From: Planctomycetota bacterium
Lineage (GTDB): Bacteria; Planctomycetota; Phycisphaerae; Phycisphaerales; UBA5793
Assembly: GCA_013112555.1 (NCBI GenBank)
Contig: JABFGK010000001.1
Coordinates: forward strand, 2,516,581 to 2,580,580
Length of the DNA: 64,000 bases
Reading direction: 5' to 3'
Shown here: positions 54,165-63,890 of the stretch, piece after piece
Numbering within the stretch: the stretch's first letter is position 1
Layout of the letters: each line of letters opens with the position of its first letter
Made by a program: the position numbers and the translations under genes
The notes under the pieces: model-generated
What the model was told of the DNA's origin: nothing
Database searches by the model: none
The model's input: only the letters and a program-made list of their open reading frames with translations

Positions 54165-55227
54165 TCGGGTCCCGCACCACCCCATGCTCGGTCACGATCG
54201 CCGTGATCAGTTCAGCCGGTGTGACGTCAAACGCCGGGCTGTATACCTGCTGATTCAGCGGCGCCGTGCGCACCCCGAACCCCTCCGTAATCTCGGCAGC
54301 CTCCCGTTGCTCGATCGGGATCGCTGATCCGTCCAGCGTATCAAAGTCGATCGTCGAGAGCGGGGCAGCAACCAGAAACGGGATCCCATGGTGCTTGGCC
54401 AGCACTGCCAGGCTGTACGTTCCGACCTTGTTGGCCGTATCCCCATTGGCAGCGATCCGGTCCGCCCCGGTAATGACGGCCCTGACCAACCCGTTTCGCA
54501 TGGCCCAGCCGGCCATGCTGTCAGTCAGCAGCGTCACATCGACCCCACCCTCTGACAGTTCATAGGCCGTCAGTCGGGCTCCCTGCATCAGCGGCCGCGT
54601 TTCATCGGCATAGACGCGCACATCCAGCCCGCGCTCGCGTCCCATGTACATGGGTGCCGTCGCCGTCCCGATCCCGCCCGTTGCCAGCGCGCCGGCATTG
54701 CAGTGTGTCAACAGCCGCAGCGTCGGGGGGGATCCCTCTTCAATGACTCCAAGCGACTCCAACAGATCCAGCCCATGATCACCGATCGCACGGCAGGCAG
54801 CCCGATCCTCATTATGGATTCGCCTGGCCTCATCCAGTAGATGCCCCGGCAAGGACGCGTCCTCACCGCTGAACCCTTCGCCGGTCCGCTTCATCTGTTT
54901 GATCGCCCAGAACAGATTGACAGCCGTCGGGCGGCTCGTGGCCAGATACGTCCCGGCCTCGTCCAATCCGGACCGTGCAGTCTGACCCGCTCGCAGCGCG
55001 GTCATGGCACCGATGACGCAGCCATACGCCGCTGCAATCCCGATCGCCGGCGCCCCACGGACGCTCAGCCGCCGGATCGCCTCCCAGACATGCTCGGTCG
55101 TCGTGCATTCCAGGTACGAGGTGGCCAGCGGGAGTTGGGTCTGATCGAGCAGTTTCAGATACTCGGTGCCGGCATCACCGACCCATTCGATATGGCTGAG
55201 CAATTTGGAATAGTTCGCAGTTGTCAT
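54118..55227 (-). CDS. mtnA: S-methyl-5-thioribose-1-phosphate isomerase
   Basis: About 369 residues from ATG 55227. Family marks: SVRGAPAIGIAAAYG, the catalytic Cys in LLTHCNAGALATGG, ADETRPLMQGARLTAYEL and the catalytic Asp in ITGADRIAANGDTANKVGTY. It belongs to the eIF2B-like isomerases of the methionine salvage pathway. It converts the methylthioribose phosphate aldose to the ketose. Length is normal. It is convergent with hisS and overlaps it by 47 bp; no other salvage gene is adjacent. Confidence 0.92.
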   Translation of the reverse strand: MTTANYSKLLSHIEWVGDAGTEYLKLLDQTQLPLATSYLECTTTEHVWEAIRRLSVRGAPAIGIAAAYGCVIGAMTALRAGQTARSGLDEAGTYLATSRPTAVNLFWAIKQMKRTGEGFSGEDASLPGHLLDEARRIHNEDRAACRAIGDHGLDLLESLGVIEEGSPPTLRLLTHCNAGALATGGIGTATAPMYMGRERGLDVRVYADETRPLMQGARLTAYELSEGGVDVTLLTDSMAGWAMRNGLVRAVITGADRIAANGDTANKVGTYSLAVLAKHHGIPFLVAAPLSTIDFDTLDGSAIPIEQREAAEITEGFGVRTAPLNQQVYSPAFDVTPAELITAIVTEHGVVRDPITCHTMKSVRQGRAR

Positions 55228-55654
55228 AGCCGCACATGCTATGACCCACATCCCACCCAGACCGGGTAAGGGATGATCCGACGAGCCGCATGCCTTTCAG
55301 ACAGCGGGTTCCCCAGCCCACTCCACGCCCGACAGGGCGCACGAACGTAGCCGGCGGCTTCAGCCGCCGGAAGGGCTCCTCACCCCCCAAAGGGGTGGCC
55401 GTTCGCAGCCGCTCCTCACCCCGAAGGGGTGGCCGTTTGTAGCCGGGGGTGAAGCGAGTCATCGAGCGCCACCCCCGGAACAAGGCACCACACCCTCTTT
55501 TCACCCTGAAGGGGTGAACGCGGGAGCCTGGCGGGCATACACGGAATGTCCTGTGTTGGTCAACGCTTGGTGAAAGGCAACAGGCAACGCTCAGAGCCCC
55601 GATTGGCTGGAGAAGGCCAGCCGACCCACTCCTCAACCTCCTCCACCTCCTACC
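55228..55654. repeat. 427-bp spacer filled with dispersed GC hairpins
   Basis: No gene. It contains CCGGCGGCT-tc-AGCCGCCGG at 55351-55370 and several AGGGGTG/CACCCCT dyads at 55390-55515, including TTTCACCCTGAAGGGGTGAA. A GTAGCCGGGGGTGAAGCGAG segment near 55440 resembles one at 6742. It separates two minus-strand genes. Confidence 0.65.
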
Positions 55655-57447
55655 TCATTCCCCCACCGGCACCATCAACATGATCTGCCGCGTCGGCCAG
55701 AACCGCACTGTGTCAACCACCCGATACATCTCCGGCAACTCCGGGAAACGGGCCACTGCCTTGTCCCACAGCCGACGGTCTGCCAGCACCAGAACCGGAT
55801 CACCGGAGTCCTGCTGCTGAACCTCAAGCAAGGCCGACATGCCCTCAATCGTCTCCACCGGCTGACCAAGATAGTACAACAGCGTCGGATCGCGATACCC
55901 AAACCAATACACGCCCGTCCCCGGCCCGAGTTGCTCCTCTATCTGCTGGACGCGCGCTGCCAACTGGGAACTGTCCGTTTGCTCCCGCACCGTATTCTCA
56001 ATGAAGTACCCCCACAGCACACAGGCGACACAAGCGATCCAGACGACCAGCAGCATCTCGCCCCGTCGCCCGCGCCCAGCCCGGCTGCTTCCAGCCGCCC
56101 TGCGGCCCAAAACGCAGCGATCGGCAAAACGAGCAACGGCACCGCCAACATCGTCGGCGGCACGGCATAGGCAATCGGCTCCGCCTTCACAAACTGCGCA
56201 AACACACCATACCCGATCGCCCCCAGTGCAATACACAGACTGATCACTGCCAACCCCGGCATCAGCGTCGGGACGCGGTATCGCCGATCCGATGCATCGG
56301 CAGACAGCTCTTCTTCACCGGTGCCGCGAACCCACTTGATCATCAGGCCGGCTGACAACAACGCAGCCGACGGTGCCAGTGGGAAGATGTACGTCGGCAG
56401 TTTACCGCTGATAAACGACAGCACAATCAATGGCAGCAGGACCGATACCATGAGCAAACTGTGCACCGTCCCAGCCCGAAGCGAGTGCCACATATCGCGC
56501 CACCCGTAGTTCAACCACGGCCAGGTCATGATGGCAGTGGCCGGAAACACGCCGGCCAGAAAGACGGGAATGTAAAACAAGAACGGTGCGACGTGCTCGC
56601 CCTCCCCGGTGGCACGATCAACCGTCTCATGCAGCCAGATCTCGCGCGCTTCCGGATAGTGGGCCAAGACCTCGTACACCCACCAGCCGACCGGCACCAG
56701 TGCCAGCGGCAAACCGAACCACGGCTGCAGCCACTTCAGCACCTGCCACGTCCGGCCGGACAGAATCCCCCACACAATCAGCACCACCAGCGGCGAAACA
56801 GCCAGCGGCCCCTTCGTCAACAACCCCAGGGCGATACACACCCACATCAGGCACGCACTGCAGACGCGAGGGCCCAATCGACTTGCTGATACATCCAGCG
56901 CCCGATACCCGAATACCAATGCCCCGAACCAGAAGAGTCCCAGCACGGCATCAGTAATCGCCAGACGTGCCACGAGCATGAACACAGGCATGACAGCCAG
57001 TATGGCGATCGAAATCACGCCGGCCGGCGGATCAGGGCCACTTCCTCCCTCCCTGCCTGCCCACCCGTGCACCAGCCGCCCGAACCACAGCGTCAACACC
57101 ATGATGAGCGAAGCGGCCAGCACACCCGGCCAGCGAACCGCCAGTTCCGTCGGGCCCAGCACCCGGATCCCGATCCCCTGCAGCCAGTACACAAGCGGCG
57201 GCTTTGTCAGATGCGGCCGGCCGTACAACGTCGGATACAGCACATTGCCGGATTCCACCATGCTCCGACTGCCTGCTGCATACCGACCCTCATCCGGCGG
57301 ATACAGCGGATGATCCTGAATACTCACCCACGGCAGCACGATACACACAAGGACCACGGCCAGCAGCACGAAGAAACGGCGCTGCGAGGCCGGCTGTGCC
57401 CCCCCGCCGGATATCGTGTTGTCGGCAACCGTGTGATTCTCGGACAT
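55655..57447 (-). CDS. ArnT/GT39-83-like membrane glycosyltransferase, frame-broken near its C-terminus
   Basis: The main frame (57447 to about 56070) encodes ~460 residues with ~11 membrane spans, the luminal acidic motif YPPDEGRYAAGSRSMVESG, RPHLTKPPLVYWLQ and LAITDAVLGLFWF. This is the dolichyl-phosphate-mannose/ArnT layout, in which a lipid-linked sugar is moved onto lipid A or protein. The C-terminal periplasmic domain continues in another phase (55655 to about 56070) with NTVREQTDSSQLAARVQQIE and GVYWFGYRDPTLLYYLGQP. The break lies in the GGGCGACGGGGC stretch. The start has no clear ribosome-binding site. The gene is whole if one indel is corrected. Confidence 0.78.
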
Positions 57448-57611
57448 ACGTGGCCAATAGGTCGTTGGGTGTGAACGGCGGAAACAGCGATTGTCAGCCC
57501 GGCACGACGTGCGACACCGGCCGACAGCCAATCAGACGTGAAATACCGGTCTATGATCGGACTCGATCATACGACGCGAACCAATAGGGTGACAGGGCAG
57601 CAAAGCAGTCA

Positions 57612-59279
57612 ATGAGCACAAAGACACGAGACGAAATATCGCCGGCCTACCCGCAAGACGAACGCACCATCGTCGATACGCTCCAGTCCATTACGGTTGC
57701 CTTCCTGATGGCATTCCTGTTTCGCACCTTTGCCGTCGAAGCATTTGTCATCCCGACCGGCTCGATGGCCCCGACACTGCGCGGGGCACACCTCGTCGGC
57801 GTCGGCCCCGAGAGTGGCTACCGCTTTGCCGTCGGACCACGCGACATGGCCCAGGGAACTACCCTTGCACTACCGATCCAGGGCAGCACCGGGGCCGGCC
57901 CCATCGAAGTCGCCGACCCCATGCTGTCCACCAACACAGCACGACAGCCCGACGAAATCAACGTCCGCTTCCAGGGCGCTCGCACGCGCATGGGCGATCG
58001 AATCCTCGTCCTCAAATACCTCTACAGTTTCTTCCCGCCACGCCGTTTCGATGTCATCGTCTTCAAGAACCCGACCGACCCTCGACAGAACTACATCAAA
58101 CGGCTCATCGGTCTGCCCAATGAAACCGTCTGGCTGGCCGACGGCGATGTCTTCGTCTCGAAACAGGATGGCGAAATCGGCAGCTTCACCATCGAGCGCA
58201 AGCCCGAACACGTCCAACGCCGGGTCTGGCAACCCGTCTATCACAGCCAGTACATTCCCGTTCACCCCGACCACATCACCCCACGCTGGAGCCCCCCCTG
58301 GGACGGCGGCCCGAACTGGGAGATCGACCGCAAACGCAGCTACCAGTGCACCACCGACCAGCCGGCCACATTGGTCTACCGCAACGATTTGAAGCCGATT
58401 GAAGACCGCTACGTCTACAACGAATCCGGGCGCGGAAAGACCACCTTCCCCGTGTCCGACATTCGACTGACCGGAATCGTACAGGCCGAGGACGATGCCT
58501 GGTCATCCACCATCCGACTCCGCTGCCGACAGCATGTTTTCGAAGCCGTCGTCAGCAACGGCCGTGCCGTCCTCCGGATGGCTGCAGACGGCCACGGCGA
58601 CGCTGCACCCGACTGGCAGGTGCTGGCCGATGAGGCCGTCGATATTAACGACAAGCCGGGCGCCTTCACACCGATCGAGTTCTGGCATGCCGACCAGGCC
58701 CTCTGGCTCTGGGTCAATGACGACCTGGTTGCCAAAGCCGAGTACGACTGGTCGGCCAACATGCGGCTTGATCTGGCCACCGGACTGGCCGGCTCCGAAG
58801 CAGCGGCACTGGTCCAGCGTCAGACCGAACGCAGTGCCCAACTCCATAACCCCTATTCATACGGCCCGGCCAAGCCGTCCCAGCCGCATATCGAATGGGA
58901 GTTCGCCGGCGGACCGCTCACGCTCCATCGCATCGAGCTCGATCGTGACCTGTTTTACCGCCCCGACGAAATGCCACGACCGTCGCTGACTGACACCGTC
59001 TACCCGGCACTGGCCACCCACCCGATCCATCTCCCGACACTCAACGGCGACCAGTTCTTTGCCTGCGGCGATAACAGCCCCAACAGCCTCGACGGACGCC
59101 TCTGGGGTGACCCCGTCCCCTGGATCGACTTCCTCTTTGACGATGCTGCCCCCGGCGTGGTCCCACGCGAACTGCTGCTCGGAAAAGCCTTCTTCGTCTA
59201 CTTCCCATCACCGGAAAGCCTGTCCGAAAACGGCCGACGATTCATCCCGAACTTCGGCGAGATGCGCTTCATCCACTAG
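57612..59279 (+). CDS. lepB: signal peptidase I with a large insertion
   Basis: A 555-residue S26 peptidase; bacterial enzymes usually have 180-350. One membrane span (TVAFLMAFLFRTFAVEAFVI) ends in the catalytic box IPTGSMAPTLRG, with Ser51. Lys163 lies in QNYIKRLIGLPNE. The closing box FACGDNSPNSLDGRLWGD comes only after ~300 further residues. The stretch ~180-470 between them is a beta-rich insertion (TFPVSDIRLTGIVQAEDDAW, LRCRQHVFEAVVSNGRAVLR) that resembles a lectin-like jelly roll; this is inference. The catalytic set is complete, so the enzyme should cut signal peptides of the many secreted proteins here. Confidence 0.87.
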   Translation: MSTKTRDEISPAYPQDERTIVDTLQSITVAFLMAFLFRTFAVEAFVIPTGSMAPTLRGAHLVGVGPESGYRFAVGPRDMAQGTTLALPIQGSTGAGPIEVADPMLSTNTARQPDEINVRFQGARTRMGDRILVLKYLYSFFPPRRFDVIVFKNPTDPRQNYIKRLIGLPNETVWLADGDVFVSKQDGEIGSFTIERKPEHVQRRVWQPVYHSQYIPVHPDHITPRWSPPWDGGPNWEIDRKRSYQCTTDQPATLVYRNDLKPIEDRYVYNESGRGKTTFPVSDIRLTGIVQAEDDAWSSTIRLRCRQHVFEAVVSNGRAVLRMAADGHGDAAPDWQVLADEAVDINDKPGAFTPIEFWHADQALWLWVNDDLVAKAEYDWSANMRLDLATGLAGSEAAALVQRQTERSAQLHNPYSYGPAKPSQPHIEWEFAGGPLTLHRIELDRDLFYRPDEMPRPSLTDTVYPALATHPIHLPTLNGDQFFACGDNSPNSLDGRLWGDPVPWIDFLFDDAAPGVVPRELLLGKAFFVYFPSPESLSENGRRFIPNFGEMRFIH

Positions 59280-59311
59280 AACACGGGCACTCATCGGCAG
59301 GACGCGGGCTC

Positions 59312-60025
59312 ATGGGCACCGAGCAACACAACGACCGGCAGCGGCAACCACGGGCGCCCCGGATTGGCATTACCTGCGATATTACAACAGATCCCGCCAC
59401 CGGCCGACGCCGGTATCGTTGTGCCGATCACTATGCCCAAGCCGTCACGACTGCAGGCGGCACGCCCATGCTGCTTCCACCGCTGGTCGACCATTGTGAA
59501 TCATACCTGTCCATCTGTGACGGCTTTGTCTTCACCGGCGGGGATGACCCGAAGATGGAGCCCTTCGGTGCCCCAACCCACTCGCAGGCCGCTCTCATCG
59601 ACCCACACCGCCAGGCATTCGAGACCGCGTTATTACAACAGATGCCGGCGACCAAACCGGTGCTGGGCGTCTGCCTCGGAATGCAGATGATGGCACTGGT
59701 TGCCGGCGGGACACTCAACCAGCACCTCCCCGATGACTGGCCCACCCATGCCGACCACGCGGATGGCAAAGCACATACCGTCACGTTCGATACCAGTACC
59801 GTCGAAGTGAACAGCCATCACCACCAGGCAGTCACGGCACCGGGACGGAATCTGGCCGTGGTAGCCCGGGCACACGACGGCCTGATCGAAGCCATCCAGG
59901 ATCACAATCGCCCGTTTTACCTCGGCGTGCAATGGCACCCCGAACGCATGGGCGACGGCCCGGCCGGACTCGGCCTGTTTGCCAAACTCGTCGAGACTAC
60001 AACACGACTGCGAGCCGACTCATGA
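59312..60025 (+). CDS. PuuD-like gamma-glutamyl hydrolase (class I glutamine amidotransferase, C26)
   Basis: A 237-residue protein. The nucleophile elbow is VLGVCLGMQMMALVAGG, and the catalytic His-Glu is in LGVQWHPERMG. GFVFTGGDDPKMEPFG and VEVNSHHHQAV are typical of gamma-glutamyl-GABA hydrolases and related C26 peptidases. The usual role is removal of glutamate from gamma-glutamyl amines. It starts 32 bp after the signal peptidase gene and its stop overlaps the next start (ATGA), so it shares an operon with the sulfotransferase. Substrate is inferred. Confidence 0.85.
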   Translation: MGTEQHNDRQRQPRAPRIGITCDITTDPATGRRRYRCADHYAQAVTTAGGTPMLLPPLVDHCESYLSICDGFVFTGGDDPKMEPFGAPTHSQAALIDPHRQAFETALLQQMPATKPVLGVCLGMQMMALVAGGTLNQHLPDDWPTHADHADGKAHTVTFDTSTVEVNSHHHQAVTAPGRNLAVVARAHDGLIEAIQDHNRPFYLGVQWHPERMGDGPAGLGLFAKLVETTTRLRADS

Positions 60026-61497
60026 GCAACTTCAGCCAGGGAACGTCCACCGTTGACAGCATGATCGCCTCGGCACGGGCATCCCTGGCACGAAACCAGG
60101 TTGCCGAGGCGCTGCGCCTGCTCAAGCAGGCCCATCAACTGTCACCCACCCACCCGGTGTGTCTCTTTCAACTCGCCCAGGTCTGCTTGCGACGCGGCAA
60201 TGCAGAAGAAGCCCTGCACTACGGCAACCTCGCACTGCAGCAACAGCCCGACACGGCCGTTCTGCACAGCGTGGTCGGCTCCGCCCTGCGCATGCTCGGG
60301 CGCCACGAGGAAGCGATCGCGTCCTTCGACACCGCGCTCACGACGGAACCTGATCTCACGCCGGCCGTCGCAGGAAAAGCCGAAGCGCTGGAACGGCTCG
60401 GCCGATCAGACGAAGCCCTGACGCTCTTAACATCCGCTGTCGAAGCAGGTCGGGCGTCCACCGCCATCGTCCTGGCACTCGCACGGAACTGCAAACGGAT
60501 CGGCAAACCGGAACAATCCATTTCCCCGCTTACCGATGCCATTGCCCGTGCCCAATCAGACAGCGAGAAATCCGCGCTCTGCTTCCAACTCGGGGCTACA
60601 TTAGAAGCCCTGCAACAGTATGATAATGCAGTCGATGCCTACGAGAATGCCAACGCTGCCCAACCCAGACCGACACCGAGCCCCAGCATTGCCAACGAGA
60701 TCAACGCGCTGATCAACACCTTCAGCCCCCGCTTCTGGTCATCCGCACCACGCAGCACCGGAACCACCGATCGGCCGATCTTCATCGTCGGCATGCCACG
60801 CAGCGGCACGAGTCTCGTCGAGCAGATCCTGGACTGCCATCCGCATGTCTTCGGGGCCGGCGAACTGGAAGAAATGGGTACAATCGCTGCCCAGATCCCG
60901 CGCGTCATCGGCAGCAGCGATCCGTTCCCAATGTGCATGAAGTCCATCACCCAGCCGCACCTGGATCAACTCGCCCAGGCGTATCTCGATCGTCTGAACA
61001 TGAGAAATGCTGATGCCGCACACGTCACCGACAAAATGCCTGCTAATTTCAAGCGGCTCGGGCTGATTGCAATGCTGTTCCCGAACGCGAGAATCATTCA
61101 CTGCACGCGTGATCCACTGGATACGTGCTTCTCATGTTTTGCGAGTCCACTCCCGGCTGAGCACTGGTGGTCAACGTCGCTTTCCGATACTGCTGAAATG
61201 TATGTTCACTACCAACGGCTCATGGCTCATTGGAGCGAATGCCTGCCGATCCCAATTCATGATGTGCAATATGAGGAACTGGTTGCCGACCAGGAAGCCG
61301 TCAGTCGAGCGATGATCGACTTCTGTGGCCTGGAATGGGACAATGCCTGCCTCCGATTTCATGAATCAAAGCGCGTGGTGCGCACACTCAGCACCGACCA
61401 GGTTCGCCAACCGGTCTACGATTCCTCCATCGGGCGAGCGTCGCGATTCGGGGACCGGGTCGTGAGTGTATTGCGGGAGGGATTGGGGGCGAAGTGA
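60022..61497 (+). CDS. TPR-repeat sulfotransferase fusion, second copy
   Basis: A 491-residue protein; ATG 60022 overlaps the preceding stop by 4 bp. TPR repeats cover ~10-225 (LGRHEEAIASFDTALTTEPD). The sulfotransferase half has FIVGMPRSGTSLVEQILDCH for 5'-phosphosulfate and RIIHCTRDPLDTCFSCFASP for the 3' phosphate, plus HVTDKMPANFKRLGLIAMLF. The layout equals that of 35572-37440 but with fewer repeats. A PAPS-dependent transfer to protein or sugar is expected; the acceptor is unknown. Confidence 0.85.
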   Translation: MSNFSQGTSTVDSMIASARASLARNQVAEALRLLKQAHQLSPTHPVCLFQLAQVCLRRGNAEEALHYGNLALQQQPDTAVLHSVVGSALRMLGRHEEAIASFDTALTTEPDLTPAVAGKAEALERLGRSDEALTLLTSAVEAGRASTAIVLALARNCKRIGKPEQSISPLTDAIARAQSDSEKSALCFQLGATLEALQQYDNAVDAYENANAAQPRPTPSPSIANEINALINTFSPRFWSSAPRSTGTTDRPIFIVGMPRSGTSLVEQILDCHPHVFGAGELEEMGTIAAQIPRVIGSSDPFPMCMKSITQPHLDQLAQAYLDRLNMRNADAAHVTDKMPANFKRLGLIAMLFPNARIIHCTRDPLDTCFSCFASPLPAEHWWSTSLSDTAEMYVHYQRLMAHWSECLPIPIHDVQYEELVADQEAVSRAMIDFCGLEWDNACLRFHESKRVVRTLSTDQVRQPVYDSSIGRASRFGDRVVSVLREGLGAK

Positions 61498-61703
61498 GAG
61501 TGTACCGGCAACGCGCCGCACCCCGAAAGTTAGCCGCGACGCGAAGCGGAGCGCGTGCATGAAGTTAACCGCCGGCCACCTCATTCGTCATTCCGGCGAA
61601 GGCCGATCATACGAGCAGCGCGCGTCAGCAAGCGGGTTTGTGCGAAGCACAACAAAAGGTACCCGCTCCCTCACGGTCGCGGCTCGTCGGAGCAGACCAC
61701 GGA

Positions 61704-62960
61704 TCACCCCACGATCTTCTGGAACGTCTCTTCGAGTTGCCGCTGGTTTGCCTTCCAATGGAACTCGCCGAGACTCGCATCAAACCCTGTCCGAGCATCG
61801 CGCTCGATCGCGTCCGGGTGCTCCAGGTAATGACTCATCGCCTCCACGATCGTGTCGATATTGCCCGGATCGATGGTCTTGCCGCAATGGACCCGACCCA
61901 GAATCTCACCCATGTCCCCGATCGGCGTCATCACCACGACGCACGCGTTCCCGATCGAGTCATAAAACTTGCTCGGGTTGATATGTGAGAAATTCGCATC
62001 CATAAGATACGGCAGCACCGAAATGTGCATCTCGCCGTACAACTGCGGCATGTCCGTCGTGTTATACGCACCGGTCAGAATCAACCCGTCCTTATACGGG
62101 GCAATCGTCCGGGCGAACTCCTCTTCGTAATACTCCGCCACCTTGCCGGCCATCCGCAGCCGCGCGCGATCCGGGTACTTCTCGAACACACGGGCAAACG
62201 CCTGGAGCAACTCGTCGAGTCCCGTCCCCTTGTACACCGTCCCGAGTCGGCCGAAGATGACCGGTCCCCCACTCTTTGCCTCATCGAACTTGCCTGCCGG
62301 CCATTCCTCAATCCGCTCATCCCACAGCGGCTGGTTCCCGACGATCGTGACGTCGGTACACCCCCACGTCTCATACTTGTTCTTCTGCCAGTTGCTCGTG
62401 ATCTGCACAGCATCGGCCATCCGGCTGTACCGCTTCTCCAGCCCGTAAATGATCGGGAGCAAGGCCCGGCGCGGCCCGGTCCAGAAGCCGTAAATCTGCG
62501 GCTCATGCGCATCGAAAATCACCGGAATCCGCAGCGACCGTTGCACCATCGGGATCATCGGGCACAGGTCCTGTCCAATGATCTTCACGGCATCAAACTT
62601 CCCCTCACGCAAACACGAGAGAATCGCCTTGTGCATCTTCCGGAAGTTCAGGAAGTTCTTCGGCCCCCCCCAGGAGTCCGACTTCACCGGCACACGATGC
62701 ACGGGAATCCCGAAGTGCATCTCATCGGCCGGCAGTTTCATTTCCCGATTCACGCCGAACACGGTCACATCATGCCCGAGATCGCGCAGCAACCGGGCCT
62801 GCCCGCAGTACCGGCCATAGGTGCCCTGAAAGCGCTCAAACGTCCTGCTGATGCAGTAGGCAATCCGCAACGGCCGATCGGTGCGCACGCCGCCCTGCCC
62901 CGGTTCATCGAGCGTTCCGACAACCGGCCGGTCATCATTGATGGCATCTGTCATAGTCAT
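61704..62960 (-). CDS. family 4 glycosyltransferase
   Basis: A 418-residue GT-B enzyme. N-terminal LRIAYCISRTFERFQGTYGR and FDAHEPQIYGFWTGPRR belong to the acceptor domain; the C-terminal donor domain has VIFGRLGTVYKGTGLDELLQ, ISVLPYLMDANFSHINPSKF and TPIGDMGEILGR with the nucleotide-sugar Glu region. It starts 12 bp after the OPX gene on the same strand, so both probably act in making and exporting one surface polysaccharide. Donor and acceptor are unknown. Confidence 0.87.
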   Translation of the reverse strand: MTMTDAINDDRPVVGTLDEPGQGGVRTDRPLRIAYCISRTFERFQGTYGRYCGQARLLRDLGHDVTVFGVNREMKLPADEMHFGIPVHRVPVKSDSWGGPKNFLNFRKMHKAILSCLREGKFDAVKIIGQDLCPMIPMVQRSLRIPVIFDAHEPQIYGFWTGPRRALLPIIYGLEKRYSRMADAVQITSNWQKNKYETWGCTDVTIVGNQPLWDERIEEWPAGKFDEAKSGGPVIFGRLGTVYKGTGLDELLQAFARVFEKYPDRARLRMAGKVAEYYEEEFARTIAPYKDGLILTGAYNTTDMPQLYGEMHISVLPYLMDANFSHINPSKFYDSIGNACVVVMTPIGDMGEILGRVHCGKTIDPGNIDTIVEAMSHYLEHPDAIERDARTGFDASLGEFHWKANQRQLEETFQKIVG

Positions 62961-62972
62961 CGCAGACTCGGC

Positions 62973-63824
62973 TCAGCGGACGATGATGGTCGTATCACGC
63001 TGCTGCCGGCCGAAGTTGAACACATCCTCGACGTTCGGATACAGGATGATCCCGCGTTCCACATCCGTCACGGAGTTAAAGACGGTGCTGATGTTGTTGA
63101 ACAGCGTCATCCATTGCGCCTTGCCGCTCTTGGCAATCATGAGCGTATCGCCGCGCTGCAATAGGATGTTCGAGGTCCAGGCACCGCTCTCCAGCGGATT
63201 CAACATCGCTTCGTGATAATTGAAGATCCCGGCAGCAATGTACGGGGGCCGATCCTGAGACACGCGTCGAACCAGAACCATCCGCTTCGTGTCAGCATCC
63301 GGGTGCGGCCCGCCTGCCTCTGTGATCGCATCGATCAGCGTCATGTCACGTCGCAGTGCAATCCGGCCCGGCTTGTTCACATACCCCAGCACGTTCACAT
63401 ACTGCTGCTCGTAACTCGTCAGGTTCACACTCACATGCGGCTCGACGTAGTACTCGCCCAACCGCTGACTCAGTTTCTCGCGTATGTCGATCGTCGTCAG
63501 CCCCTCGGCCTTCACGCTCCCGGCATACGGGAACTGGAAGCGCCCGTCGATATCAATCTTGAAGGCACCGTCCATGCGGTCGTCTTCGAGGACCCGCACA
63601 TCAATCTCATCCCCCGGGGCCAGGAGATATGGCAGCCTCGGCATGGCAGCCACGAGGCTATTGACGTCGTTCTCCCCGACAGTCTGCCCGCCGGATCCGG
63701 AACCGAGTATGACCGCCTCCTGCAGCGTCTTGTTCGGCCTGTTACACCCACCGACCAACACCAGCGCCAACGCCAGCAGCGGAACGAACAGCAGCGAGCG
63801 CCGTGATCGGCTCAGAGCAGTCAT
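62973..63824 (-). CDS. polysaccharide export lipoprotein, OPX (Wza-like) family
   Basis: About 283 residues from ATG 63824; an in-frame ATG at 63872 with GAGAGAG upstream is a real alternative. A signal with lipobox (LLALALVLVGGC) is followed by the Poly_export domain (PYLLAPGDEIDVRVLEDDRM, FPYAGSVKAEGLTTIDIREK, VEPHVSVNLT) and SLBB-type beta segments (VNVLGYVNKPGRIAL, LRRDMTLIDAITEAGGPH). It should form or assist the outer-membrane pore for a capsule or exopolysaccharide. It is co-transcribed with the GT4 gene. Confidence 0.9.
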   Translation of the reverse strand: MTALSRSRRSLLFVPLLALALVLVGGCNRPNKTLQEAVILGSGSGGQTVGENDVNSLVAAMPRLPYLLAPGDEIDVRVLEDDRMDGAFKIDIDGRFQFPYAGSVKAEGLTTIDIREKLSQRLGEYYVEPHVSVNLTSYEQQYVNVLGYVNKPGRIALRRDMTLIDAITEAGGPHPDADTKRMVLVRRVSQDRPPYIAAGIFNYHEAMLNPLESGAWTSNILLQRGDTLMIAKSGKAQWMTLFNNISTVFNSVTDVERGIILYPNVEDVFNFGRQQRDTTIIVR

Positions 63825-63890
63825 CCGTATCGGTCTCTGTTCGCAAGCGATGCGCCAAGGCTCGTGTAGCATGCCGTACTCTCTCTCTGA

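Noticed and set aside
62025..63164. 379-codon open frame crossing the GT4 and OPX genes on the plus strand
   Set aside because: It spans two well-supported minus-strand genes and their junction; chance frame.
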